Shown in pieces: positions 14,882 through 22,044 of a DNA stretch of 64,000 nt. Under the pieces are notes generated by a model. That model was not told where the DNA came from and did no database searches. It worked only from the letters and a program-made list of their open reading frames with translations. The position numbers and the translations under genes were made by a program. This DNA comes from Jiangella muralis (GTDB lineage Bacteria > Actinomycetota > Actinomycetes > Jiangellales > Jiangellaceae): NCBI RefSeq assembly GCF_001270745.1, contig NZ_KQ434751.1, positions 255,507-319,506 on the forward strand, read 5' to 3'. Each line of letters opens with the position of its first letter. Within the stretch, counting starts at the first letter, position 1.

Positions 14882-14909
14882 AGTCTAGGCAGCGATTGTG
14901 GTTTCGCAA
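14882..14909 (-). promoter_or_regulatory. promoter of the 27-aa peptide gene
   Basis: On the minus strand: TTGCGA (-35, 14904-14909), 16-bp spacer, TAGACT (-10, 14882-14887). This is one of the best sigma-70-type promoters in the window and sits in locally AT-rich DNA. It predicts a start near 14875 and a 5' untranslated region of about 75 nt. Confidence 0.65.
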
Positions 14910-15057
14910 GGAGAAACAACAAATCTTTGCTTGCGTGTCGCACCAATAGGCAATTCAACACGCACAGAATGCCGCTCAAAGACGGACATACCTGTCTTGA
15001 CACGCACCATCACCTTTCTGTCAACGCTAGTCGTGAGGCTCGGCCGCAGGTCACGCG

Positions 15058-15063
15058 TACCAT
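15058..15063 (+). promoter_or_regulatory. -10 box TACCAT for the metG leader transcript
   Basis: TACCAT ends 7 nt before the leader-peptide ATG at 15071, the spacing that places the transcription start on the A of the ATG. No convincing -35 is seen. This predicts a leaderless leader ORF. Confidence 0.5.
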
Positions 15064-15070
15064 TGGCGGC

Positions 15071-15130
15071 ATGAACCAGTGCACGCTGCCGACCATGCGC
15101 CCCTCCGCGGGGCTCATCGGCGTGCGCTGA
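15071..15130 (+). CDS. 19-aa leader peptide upstream of the methionyl-tRNA synthetase
   Basis: Short frame MNQCTLPTMRPSAGLIGVR, ending 80 nt before the synthetase start. It contains a single internal Met codon (codon 9, 15095-15097). Its coding sequence overlaps the first two strands of a chain of mutually exclusive stems ending at the synthetase ribosome binding site. A ribosome waiting for Met-tRNA at codon 9 would cover strand 1 but leave strand 2 free. The frame has a -10 box at leaderless spacing and no ribosome binding site. Confidence 0.6.
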   Translation: MNQCTLPTMRPSAGLIGVR

Positions 15131-15204
15131 CACCACACCACGAAGCCCCTGCTCAGCGGGGGCTTCGGCACGTCAGCACTCCCCCGCCGCGCAGGGCGGA
15201 GGAG
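15099..15204 (+). promoter_or_regulatory. six-strand attenuator controlling metG translation
   Basis: Strands: 1 GCCCC (15099-15103), 2 GCGGGGCT (15107-15114), 3 AGCCCCTGC (15144-15152), 4 GCGGGGGCTTCG (15156-15167), 5 CCCCCGCC (15181-15188), 6 GGCGGAGGAG (15195-15204), which holds the Shine-Dalgarno. Each strand can pair with its neighbour on either side. 1:2, 3:4 (9 bp) and 5:6 (9 of 10) together hide the ribosome binding site; 2:3 plus 4:5 (GCGGGGG/CCCCCGC, perfect) expose it. There is no U-tract after 3:4, so translational control is the simpler model. Stalling at leader codon 9 should select the open state. Confidence 0.6.
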
Positions 15205-15210
15205 ATCGCC

Positions 15211-16686
15211 ATGACCACCAGCCGCTACTACGTCACCACGTCCATCCCGTACGTCAACGGCGCGCCGCACCTCGGCCACGCGCTCGAACTGGTCCAGGCC
15301 GACGTGCTCGCCCGGCACCGGCGACGACGCGGGCAGCAGGTCCGGTTCCTCACCGGCACCGACGACAATGCGCTGAAGAACGTCACCGCCGCGCGCGCGG
15401 CGCGCGTGCCGACCAGGAGTTTCGTCGACGCCAACGCGGCCGGCTTCGTCGCGCTGCACGAGCCGCTGGCGCTGTCGGTCGACGACGTGATCCGGACCAG
15501 CACCGACCCGCGGCATGCGCCGGGCGTGCGCCGCTTCTGGGAGCGCTGCGCCGCCCGCGGCGACTTCTACCGGCGCGCCTACACCGGCCTCTACTGCGCG
15601 GGCTGCGAGCAGTTCTACGCCGCCGCCGAGCTGGCCGGCGGCCGCTGCCCCGAGCACGGCGTCGCGCCCGAGGAGGTCAGCGAGGAGAACTGGTTCTTCC
15701 GGCTGTCCCGCTACCAGGACGAACTGCTGCGCGTCCTGGAGTCCGGCGCCGTCCGCGTCGAGCCGGCCGCCAAGCGCGCCGAGGTGCTCGCGTTCGTCCG
15801 GGCCGGCCTGCGCGACGTCAGCGTGTCCCGCCCGGCCGAGCGCGCGGACGGCTGGGGCATCCCGGTTCCCGGCGACCCGGGCCAGGTCGTCTACGTCTGG
15901 TGGGACGCGCTGGCCAACTACGTGACGTCGCTCGGCTACGGCGGTGCGGGCGACGACGCCGCGTACCGCGACTGGTGGGCGGGGTCGGCCGATCGCGTGC
16001 ACGTCATCGGTAAGGGCATCGTCCGTTTCCACGCGGTCTACTGGCTGGCCCAGCTGCTCTCGGCGGGGCTGCCGCTGCCGACCGCGATCCTCGTGCACGA
16101 CTACCTGACGGCGGACGGCGCGAAGCTGGCCAAGAGCGGCGGCCCCACCGCCGACCCGTCCGCCCTGGTGCGGCGGTACGGCACGGACGCGCTGCGCTGG
16201 TGGTTCGTCCGCGAGGTGCCGCGCACCGGCGACACCGACTTCACCGAGCAGCGGCTGGTGGCCCGGCACGACCTCGAGCTGGCCAACGGGCTGGGCAACC
16301 TGGTGCAGCGGACGCTCACGCTGGTTCACCGGCGCGACGACGGCGTGGTCGGCCCGCCCGGCCGCGGCGCCCTCACCGACGCCGCCGACGCGCTGCCGGC
16401 CGCCGTCGACCGGGCGCTCGACGGCTTCGACCTGCGGGCCGCGACGGCCGCGCTGGTCGCCGTCGTCGACCTCGCCAACCGGACGATCGAGGCCGAGCGG
16501 CCCTGGGAGCCGGGCCGGGCCGGCACGGACGCCGTCCTCGCCACGCTGGTGCACGCCTGCCGGGTCATCGCCGCGGAACTGGAGCCGTTCCTGCCCGGCG
16601 GCGCGACCCGGCTGCGGGCGCAACTCGCCGAGGGCGAACGGGTCGGGCGCCCGCAGCCCTCCTTCCTCCGGCTCCGCCCGCCCTAA
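15211..16686 (+). CDS. metG: methionyl-tRNA synthetase (short, probably accessory)
   Basis: 491 aa class I synthetase charging tRNA-Met. HIGH motif is HLGH (20-23) after SIPYVNGAP; the zinc-binding knuckle is single, Cys129/Cys132 with Cys146/His149; the KMSKS loop reads AKLAKSGG (305-309), lacking the usual Met; the anticodon-binding helical domain (about 360-480) is short. No C-terminal dimerisation domain. Actinomycete housekeeping MetRS usually has a canonical KMSKS and more residues, so this may be a second copy, perhaps tolerant to an inhibitor or used under stress. ATG 15211 with GGAGGAG upstream; controlled by the leader and stems above. Confidence 0.92.
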   Translation: MTTSRYYVTTSIPYVNGAPHLGHALELVQADVLARHRRRRGQQVRFLTGTDDNALKNVTAARAARVPTRSFVDANAAGFVALHEPLALSVDDVIRTSTDPRHAPGVRRFWERCAARGDFYRRAYTGLYCAGCEQFYAAAELAGGRCPEHGVAPEEVSEENWFFRLSRYQDELLRVLESGAVRVEPAAKRAEVLAFVRAGLRDVSVSRPAERADGWGIPVPGDPGQVVYVWWDALANYVTSLGYGGAGDDAAYRDWWAGSADRVHVIGKGIVRFHAVYWLAQLLSAGLPLPTAILVHDYLTADGAKLAKSGGPTADPSALVRRYGTDALRWWFVREVPRTGDTDFTEQRLVARHDLELANGLGNLVQRTLTLVHRRDDGVVGPPGRGALTDAADALPAAVDRALDGFDLRAATAALVAVVDLANRTIEAERPWEPGRAGTDAVLATLVHACRVIAAELEPFLPGGATRLRAQLAEGERVGRPQPSFLRLRPP

Positions 16687-16722
16687 ACTCAGGATCTGTT
16701 CGCCGCTGAGAAGGGACGCATC

Positions 16723-16950
16723 ATGGGCCAGGGCGTGCACATGCAGGAGCTGCCGGGCATCGGCAAGCGCTACGACATCGACCTCGGCAGCCCGACGCAG
16801 CGGGTGTCCGTCGTGGTGCGGCAGGGCAACATCCGCGACCTCTACGTCTTCACCGACAAGGGCGACGAGCCGACCGCCGTCCTCGAGCTGACCCGGGAGC
16901 AGGCGCTGAAGCTCGGCGCCGTGCTCACGGGCACGTTCTTCGAGGGCTAG
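16723..16950 (+). CDS. KhtT-like N-terminal domain protein (antiporter regulatory subunit, truncated)
   Basis: 75 aa. MQELPGIGKRYDID, then VSVVVRQGNIRDLYVFTD and AVLELTREQALKLGAVLTG, follows the N-terminal domain of KhtT-type regulators of K+/H+ antiporters. The TrkA_C/RCK_C nucleotide-binding domain found in KhtT (about 165 aa) is absent, the gene ending cleanly with TAG. A CPA2 antiporter starts 5 nt downstream, so the two almost certainly function together. An AAGGGA ribosome binding site precedes the ATG, and TAAACT at 16684-16689 may be its -10 box. Confidence 0.78.
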   Translation: MGQGVHMQELPGIGKRYDIDLGSPTQRVSVVVRQGNIRDLYVFTDKGDEPTAVLELTREQALKLGAVLTGTFFEG

Positions 16951-16955
16951 GGCCG

Positions 16956-18440
16956 GTGCACGCGGACCTCATCGGGCTCGGCGGCATCGTCCTGCTCGCC
17001 GGGCTGCTGGCGCGGCTCGGCCGGCGCTACGGGTTCCCGACGGTGCCCTGCTACATGCTGGTCGGCATCCTGTTCGGCCCGGGCACGCCGGGTCCGGTGC
17101 TGGTCGAGCACCCCGAGGACCTCGCGCTGCTGGCGTCCCTCGGTCTGGTGCTGCTGCTGTTCCACCTGGGCGTCGAGTTCCCGGCCGAGCAGGTGCTGGG
17201 CAGCGGGCGGCGGCTGTTCATCGCCGCCGGCGTCTACATCGGCCTCAACGTCAGCGCCGGCCTGGCGCTCGGCTTCGCGCTGGGCTGGGGGACGTCCGAG
17301 GCGCTGGTGATCGCCGGCGCGCTGGGCATTTCGTCGTCGGCCATCGCGACGAAGCTGCTGATCGAGCTGCGCCGGCTGACGAACGCCGAGACGCCGATCA
17401 TCCTCGGCATCATCGTCATCGAGGACATGTTCCTCGCGTTCTACCTGGCGCTGCTGTCGCCGGTGCTGAACGACTCCGGCTCGACCGCCGACTTCGTCGT
17501 CGACCTGCTGGTCAGCTTCGGCTTCCTGGTGCTGCTGTTCGCGCTGGCCAGGTGGGGCGCGCGGGCGATCTCGCTGCTCCTGGACAGCCGTGAGGACGAG
17601 CTGCTGGCGATCCTCATGGTCGGGCTGGTCGTGCTGGTGGCCGGCATCGCGCTGGAGGTGGGCGTGTCCGAGGCGATCGGCGCGCTGATGATCGGCCTGG
17701 TGGTGTCGCGGACGACCTTGAAGGAGCGGGTCGAGCAGCTGGTGCTGCCGCTGCGCGACGTGTTCGCGGCGATCTTCTTCGTGTCGTTCGGGCTGACCAT
17801 CGACGTCAACGACCTCGGCGCCGTCGCGGCGCCGGTCGCGATCGCCGTCGGCGTCACGCTGGTCACCAACATGACGGCCGGCGTCGTCACGGCCCGGCTG
17901 TTCGGGTTCAACCAGCGGGCGGCGACGAACATCGGGCTGACGGTGCTGGGCCGCGGCGAGTTCTCGCTGATCCTGGCGACGCTGGCCATCGCGGCCGGGC
18001 TGGACGGGCGCATGGGCCCGTTCGTCGCGCTGTACGTGCTGGTGCTGGCCATCGCCGCGCCGCTGCTGGCCGCGCAGTCCCAGCGCTTCACCCGGTTCGT
18101 GCCGGACCGGCTGCTGCGCTCGCGCTGGCAGTACGTCCGCGCCGAGACCATGAGCACGTCCTGCATGCACCAGGACCAGATGGAGGTCACCGAGACCGAC
18201 GTCGACGTGTGCCGGCAGTGCGTCGACGACGGCGGCACCTGGGTGCAGCTGCGGCTGTGCATGAAGTGCGGCCTGGTGGCCTGCTGCGACGACTCCCCCG
18301 CCCGGCACTCGCGGGCGCACTACCTGGACGAGCACCACCCCGTCATCCAGTCGCTCGAGCCGGGCGCGGACTGGCAGTACTGCTACGTCGACGAGATCCT
18401 GGTGCGCGAGCCGCTGGGGCGGTCGCGCACTACGTCGTGA
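16956..18440 (+). CDS. CPA2-family cation/proton antiporter fused to a UBP-type zinc finger
   Basis: 494 aa from GTG. Residues 1-390 hold about 12 transmembrane helices of the KefB/KhtU monovalent cation:proton antiporter family, with GILFGPGTPG, LGISSSAIATKLL, the FFVSFGLTID ion-path segment and LTVLGRGEFSLIL. Residues about 419-480 form a complete UBP-type zinc finger: CRQC, LCMKCGLVACC, RHSRAHYLDEHHPVI and WQYCYVDE, normally found in small stand-alone proteins. The finger replaces the usual cytosolic RCK domain, so it may sense or recruit a partner. Likely exports K+ or Na+ in exchange for protons. Overlaps the convergent acetyltransferase by 11 nt. Confidence 0.9.
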   Translation: MHADLIGLGGIVLLAGLLARLGRRYGFPTVPCYMLVGILFGPGTPGPVLVEHPEDLALLASLGLVLLLFHLGVEFPAEQVLGSGRRLFIAAGVYIGLNVSAGLALGFALGWGTSEALVIAGALGISSSAIATKLLIELRRLTNAETPIILGIIVIEDMFLAFYLALLSPVLNDSGSTADFVVDLLVSFGFLVLLFALARWGARAISLLLDSREDELLAILMVGLVVLVAGIALEVGVSEAIGALMIGLVVSRTTLKERVEQLVLPLRDVFAAIFFVSFGLTIDVNDLGAVAAPVAIAVGVTLVTNMTAGVVTARLFGFNQRAATNIGLTVLGRGEFSLILATLAIAAGLDGRMGPFVALYVLVLAIAAPLLAAQSQRFTRFVPDRLLRSRWQYVRAETMSTSCMHQDQMEVTETDVDVCRQCVDDGGTWVQLRLCMKCGLVACCDDSPARHSRAHYLDEHHPVIQSLEPGADWQYCYVDEILVREPLGRSRTTS

Positions 18441-18954
18441 CGTAGATCCACTCGAGGCCGTCGAAGCCGAGCCCGTCGAGGTGCTCGGCCCGGTTCAGCC
18501 CGGCCCGGACGGCGACCCGCTGCGACGCGTGGTTGTCCGGCCGGATCCGGGCGACGACGGCCACGCCGGGCAGGTGCTGCGCGGCCCACCCGACGGCGGC
18601 GCGGGCGGCCTCGGCGGCCAGCCCGCGCCCCCACCACGCCGGGTCCAGGCCGTAGAACAGGTTCGTCACCTGGTCGTCGTGGAACCACATGTACTTGAGC
18701 CCGCAGAACCCGACCGGCCGGTCGGACCCGTGCCGCAGCACCGTCCAGTAGCCGAACCCCTGGCTGCTCCAGTGCTCGTCCCAGTTCTGGTAGAGGTTCT
18801 CCGCGCCGCCGCGGTCGCGCAGCAGGTTGGACGGGTTGTGCTCGCTGGCCCGCGGGTCGCGGTAGATGTCGAAGATGACGTCGACGTCGCCGGGCTGCGG
18901 CCGCCGCAGCAACAGCCGGTCCGTCACGAGCGTCGCGTGCCCGGCGTCCCTCAC
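18430..18954 (-). CDS. GNAT acetyltransferase (RimJ/RimL type)
   Basis: 174 aa. N-terminal TLVTDRLLLRRPQPGD is the RimJ/RimL-like opening, and FYGLDPAWWGRGLAAEAARAA carries the acetyl-CoA pyrophosphate-binding loop (family Q/RxxGxG/A); NHASQRVAVRAGLNRAEHL is the C-terminal motif. Substrate unknown: a protein N terminus or a small amine. GTG start; a TAACCT box lies 7 nt before it, so probably leaderless. It overlaps the antiporter gene at the 3' end. Confidence 0.88.
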   Translation of the reverse strand: MRDAGHATLVTDRLLLRRPQPGDVDVIFDIYRDPRASEHNPSNLLRDRGGAENLYQNWDEHWSSQGFGYWTVLRHGSDRPVGFCGLKYMWFHDDQVTNLFYGLDPAWWGRGLAAEAARAAVGWAAQHLPGVAVVARIRPDNHASQRVAVRAGLNRAEHLDGLGFDGLEWIYVTT

Positions 18955-18964
18955 CGACGCGAGG

Positions 18965-19606
18965 TTACCCGCCGCCCGTGACGACCATGCGGACGGCCAG
19001 CGCCAGGATCACGGCGCTGGACACGAACGCCGTCACCAGCCGGCCGCGCGGGCCCGTCACGTACCGGCCGAGCAGCGCTCCCCCGCCGGCCAGCAGCAGT
19101 TGCCAGCTGGCCGACGCGGCGAAGGCGGCGACGACGAACGCGACCGCCTCGGCGCCGCCGGCCAGCTGTGCGCCGCTGCCGATGACCAGCGCGGCGAAGT
19201 AGACGACGGTCATCGGGTTGATCACGGTGATGCCGGCGAACCGCAGGAACGCCGCGATCGGGGTGACGCGGTCGGCGCGGCCGTCGTCGGGGTCCGCGGC
19301 GTCGGCCGCGGCCCGGTGCCGCCGGACGGCGGTGATCGCCCCGGCGGCGGCCATGACCAGCAGGACGGCGGCGGACGCCCAGCGCAGCGGGACGGCGTAC
19401 GGCTCGATCGCCCCGGCCAGCGCGGCCCCGCCGAGCACCGCGGCGACCGCGTAGCCGCCGTCGACCGCCGCGACGCCCAGCGCCGCGCCCGCGCCCACCG
19501 TCAGCGAGGTGCGCGCCGTCAGGGCCACCAGGTAGGCGCCCACGGCCCCGACCGGGATCGCGATGCCGTAACCGGCCAGCAACCCCGCGACGACAGCCGC
19601 CGTCAT
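18965..19606 (-). CDS. LysE-family amino acid exporter
   Basis: 213 aa with about six hydrophobic helices. N-terminal IAIPVGAVGAYLVALTARTSLTVGAGAALGVA corresponds to the LysE/RhtB opening (IPGPN-like, here IPVGAV), and FAGITVINPMTVVYFAALV matches the conserved NP(K/M) segment of helix 4. Exports an amino acid or related metabolite; substrate not predictable. It lies 10 bp downstream of the acetyltransferase start on the same strand, so it could be cotranscribed with it. ATG at 19606 begins the first helix. Confidence 0.85.
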   Translation of the reverse strand: MTAAVVAGLLAGYGIAIPVGAVGAYLVALTARTSLTVGAGAALGVAAVDGGYAVAAVLGGAALAGAIEPYAVPLRWASAAVLLVMAAAGAITAVRRHRAAADAADPDDGRADRVTPIAAFLRFAGITVINPMTVVYFAALVIGSGAQLAGGAEAVAFVVAAFAASASWQLLLAGGGALLGRYVTGPRGRLVTAFVSSAVILALAVRMVVTGGG

Positions 19607-19809
19607 GGCGCGAGGGTGCTGCGCCTCCGGCCCGGCCGCGGCTGCTGCTTCGTCACCGCGAGGCGGGCGACGAGGGGCAGCGAGCGGACACCGGCGGTCG
19701 AGGTCATGGGCCGATGATGGCAAACGTCGGGACCGCGTTCAACGCGATTTCCGGCCCGGCGGGACCGATACGCTGGTAGCCATCCCGTCCGATCGATGGA
19801 GGCCGAGCC

Positions 19810-20424
19810 TTGCCCGAACCGCCCGAGCACTACTACGCGAGCGACCCCGGCGTGGCCAGCTCGAGGCGGACCATCGACGTCGTGCTGCCGGACCTGCGGT
19901 TGCGGCTGCTCACGGACACCGGCGTGTTCTCGTTCCGGCAGCTCGACCCCGGCACCCGGGTGCTGCTGGAGAACGCGCCGCTGCCGCCGGTCCGCGGCGA
20001 CCTCCTCGACCTCGGCGCCGGCTACGGCCCCATCGCGCTGACCATGGCGCACCGGCTCAAGCGCCGCCGCGTCTGGGCGGTCGACGTCAACGAGCGGGCG
20101 CTGGAGCTGGTGCGTGAGAACGCCGCCGCGGCCGGGCTGGGCGGGGTGCGGGCGGCGCTGCCCGACGACGTCCCGGCGGACGTCCGGTTCGCGGCGATCT
20201 ACTCGAACCCGCCGATCCGGGTCGGCAAGGCGGCCCTGCACGACCTCCTGCTGCGCTGGCTGCCGCGGCTGCTGCCGGACGGCGCCGCGTATCTCGTCGT
20301 GCAGCGCAACCTCGGCGCCGACTCGCTGGCGAAGTGGCTGGCCGAGGCCGGTTTCCCCACCCGGCGGCTGGTCTCGCGCGTCGGCTACCGGGTGCTCGAG
20401 ATCCACCCCTCGCGATCGGAGTAG
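19810..20424 (+). CDS. RsmC-like class I SAM-dependent methyltransferase
   Basis: 204 aa with a TTG start 7 nt after GGAGG. SAM-binding motif I is LLDLGAGYGPIAL; acidic motif II is VWAVDVNERAL; the catalytic IYSNPPIRVG (SNPPI) is the N6/N2-guanine signature of RsmC/RsmD-type rRNA methyltransferases. Single-domain members of the MTS family are common in actinobacteria and are predicted to modify rRNA guanine N2. Followed after 1 nt by a SpoU-type methyltransferase, so this is probably a two-gene RNA-modification operon. Confidence 0.9.
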   Translation: MPEPPEHYYASDPGVASSRRTIDVVLPDLRLRLLTDTGVFSFRQLDPGTRVLLENAPLPPVRGDLLDLGAGYGPIALTMAHRLKRRRVWAVDVNERALELVRENAAAAGLGGVRAALPDDVPADVRFAAIYSNPPIRVGKAALHDLLLRWLPRLLPDGAAYLVVQRNLGADSLAKWLAEAGFPTRRLVSRVGYRVLEIHPSRSE

Positions 20425-20425
20425 C

Positions 20426-20986
20426 GTGCGACAGCTCGGCGGAACGGAACTGAAGCGACTGCACCGGTCGTGGCGGCGGAAGGACTCCTTCCGGCTGTCG
20501 CTGCTGCTCGAGGACGTGCAGTCACCGTTCAACGTGGGGTCGATCATGCGGACGGCGGCCGCGCTCAGCGTCAGCGAGCTGTACGTCGTCGGCCGCACCG
20601 CCGCCCCGGGCTCGCCCAAGGTGCAGAAGACGGCGCTCGGCACCGGCCGGTACCTGTCGTGGACGACGTACGAGGAGGTCACGACGGCCGTCCGCAAGGC
20701 CCGTGACGACGGCTACCTGGTAGTCGGTCTGGAGCTGGCCGACGAGGCGGAGCCGATGGCCGCGCTGGACCTGCGCCGCGACGTGTGCGTCGTGCTCGGC
20801 AACGAGGACCGCGGGCTGTCGGCGACCTGCCTGAGCCTGTGCGACGCGGTCGGCTACGTGCCGCAGACCGGCCGGGTCGGCTCGCTCAACGTCGCCGCCG
20901 CGGCCGCCGTCGCCTGCTACGAGGTGCGCCGCCAGGCCTGGGCCGACGCCCCCGCGTCCGGCTCAGGGGACGCCGAGCAGCCGTAG
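20426..20986 (+). CDS. SpoU-type (SPOUT) RNA 2'-O-methyltransferase
   Basis: 186 aa from GTG. The three SPOUT motifs are clear: PFNVGSIMRTAA (motif 1), VCVVLGNEDRGLS (motif 2) and VGSLNVAAAAAVACYEV (motif 3), which forms the knotted SAM site. No N-terminal L30e-like RNA-binding domain, so it is a TrmH-core type acting on tRNA or rRNA ribose. It starts 1 nt after the upstream methyltransferase. Its end overlaps the convergent azlD gene by 24 nt. Confidence 0.9.
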   Translation: MRQLGGTELKRLHRSWRRKDSFRLSLLLEDVQSPFNVGSIMRTAAALSVSELYVVGRTAAPGSPKVQKTALGTGRYLSWTTYEEVTTAVRKARDDGYLVVGLELADEAEPMAALDLRRDVCVVLGNEDRGLSATCLSLCDAVGYVPQTGRVGSLNVAAAAAVACYEVRRQAWADAPASGSGDAEQP

Positions 20987-21289
20987 CGCGGCGGCCGTCC
21001 CGGCGGCGGCCACGACGACCACGACGAACGGCGCCCGCCGCCACGCCAGCCCCGCCCCGACCAGCACGCCGGCCGGCCGGGCGGCGCTGTCGAACTCGCG
21101 GCCGTCCAGCATCGCGGCCGTCGCGACCAGCGCCGCCAGCAGCACGATCGCCGACGTCGCCAGCAGTTGCTCGGCGCGCGGCGGCAGCGTCACCCGGTCG
21201 CGCAGGGCGGGGCCGGCGTAGCGGAACGCGAACGTGCCCACACCCAGCACGGCCACGGCCGCGACCAGCGCCGTCGTCGACATCGTCAT
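20963..21289 (-). CDS. azlD: AzlD, branched-chain amino acid exporter small subunit
   Basis: 108 aa, four hydrophobic helices, with TFAFRYAGPALRDRV near the N terminus and LLATSAIVLLAALVATAA typical of AzlD. Works with AzlC as a two-component exporter of branched-chain amino acids or analogues. ATG overlaps the azlC stop (ATGA), so expression is coupled. The ATG at 21283 is an alternative start. Confidence 0.9.
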   Translation of the reverse strand: MTMSTTALVAAVAVLGVGTFAFRYAGPALRDRVTLPPRAEQLLATSAIVLLAALVATAAMLDGREFDSAARPAGVLVGAGLAWRRAPFVVVVVAAAGTAAALRLLGVP

Positions 21290-21975
21290 GCGGGCACCCC
21301 CGTCCGCGGCCGGACCAGCGCGACGACGACCCCGGCCAGCGCCAGCAGCACCGGCAGTCCGGCCTGCAGGAACGGCGCCGTCGCCAGCGCGACCGCCACC
21401 CCGGTGCCCGCCGCAAGCGCCGTCGTCCGGTCCCGCAGCGCCGGCAGCACCAGCGCCAGCAGCACCGCCGGGAACGCGGCGTCCAGCCCGAGCGCGGCCG
21501 GGTCGCTGACCACCGTCCCGATCGACGCGCCGGCCAGCACGCCGATGTTCCAGCAGGCGAACAGCGCGACGCCGCAGCCCCAGTAGGCCGCCCGCCGCCG
21601 CTCGCCGGCGGGCTGGGCCAGCGCGAACGCGACCGACTCGTCGACCATGACGTGGCTGCCCGCCAGCCGCTGCCAGCCGCGCCCGACGACGTCGCCGATG
21701 GTGAAGCCGAACACGACGTGCCGGACGTTCACCAGCAGCCCGGCCAGCACCGCGGCGACCGGATTGCCGCCCGACGCGACCAGCCCGACGAACATGAACT
21801 GCGCCGCCCCAGCGAACACCACCAGGGACATCAGCATCGGCAGCCACACCGGCAGCCCTTCGCCGACGGTGATGGCGCCGAACGAGAGCCCCACCACGGC
21901 GTCGGCGACACACACGAGCGCGATGTCCCGCGCCAGCGCCCGATCGGCGCGTAGTGTTCGGTAGATCGAACGCAT
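21286..21975 (-). CDS. azlC: AzlC, branched-chain amino acid exporter large subunit
   Basis: 229 aa membrane protein. GLSFGAITVGEGLPVWLPMLMSLVVFAGAAQF is the conserved AzlC/YgaZ N-terminal motif (the family's VFAGAAQF is exact), followed by NVRHVVFGF and SHVMVDESVAFAL. Start at 21975; a CATTGT -10-like box is 7 nt before it and the frame is open upstream without homology. Divergent from the XRE-cupin regulator with two matching operator dyads between, so azlCD is probably its target. Confidence 0.92.
   Translation of the reverse strand: MRSIYRTLRADRALARDIALVCVADAVVGLSFGAITVGEGLPVWLPMLMSLVVFAGAAQFMFVGLVASGGNPVAAVLAGLLVNVRHVVFGFTIGDVVGRGWQRLAGSHVMVDESVAFALAQPAGERRRAAYWGCGVALFACWNIGVLAGASIGTVVSDPAALGLDAAFPAVLLALVLPALRDRTTALAAGTGVAVALATAPFLQAGLPVLLALAGVVVALVRPRTGVPA
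21956..21971. promoter_or_regulatory. operator copy 1: GTTCG-N6-CGAAC
   Basis: Perfect 5-bp inverted repeat with a 6-bp spacer overlapping the azlC start codon region. The same GTTCG-N6-CGAAC pattern recurs at 22003-22018, 47 bp away, and a third CGAAC half-site lies near 22035. This points to cooperative binding by the divergent XRE-cupin regulator. Confidence 0.6.
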
Positions 21976-22002
21976 GGCCACTACAATGAACGATGCCACT
22001 GC

Positions 22003-22018
22003 GTTCGTCAACACGAAC
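22003..22018. promoter_or_regulatory. operator copy 2: GTTCG-N6-CGAAC
   Basis: Second copy of the azlC/regulator dyad; the palindrome extends to 6 bp (CGTTCG/CGAACG, 22002-22019). It lies between a TACAAT -10 box on the plus strand (21981-21986) and the regulator start at 22045. Confidence 0.6.
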
Positions 22019-22044
22019 GATCGACCGATGGAGCGAACGATCCG

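Noticed and set aside
15001..15210. T-box riboswitch upstream of metG
   Set aside because: No T-box consensus (UGGNACCGCG) or stem I features; leader peptide plus alternating strands explains the region better.
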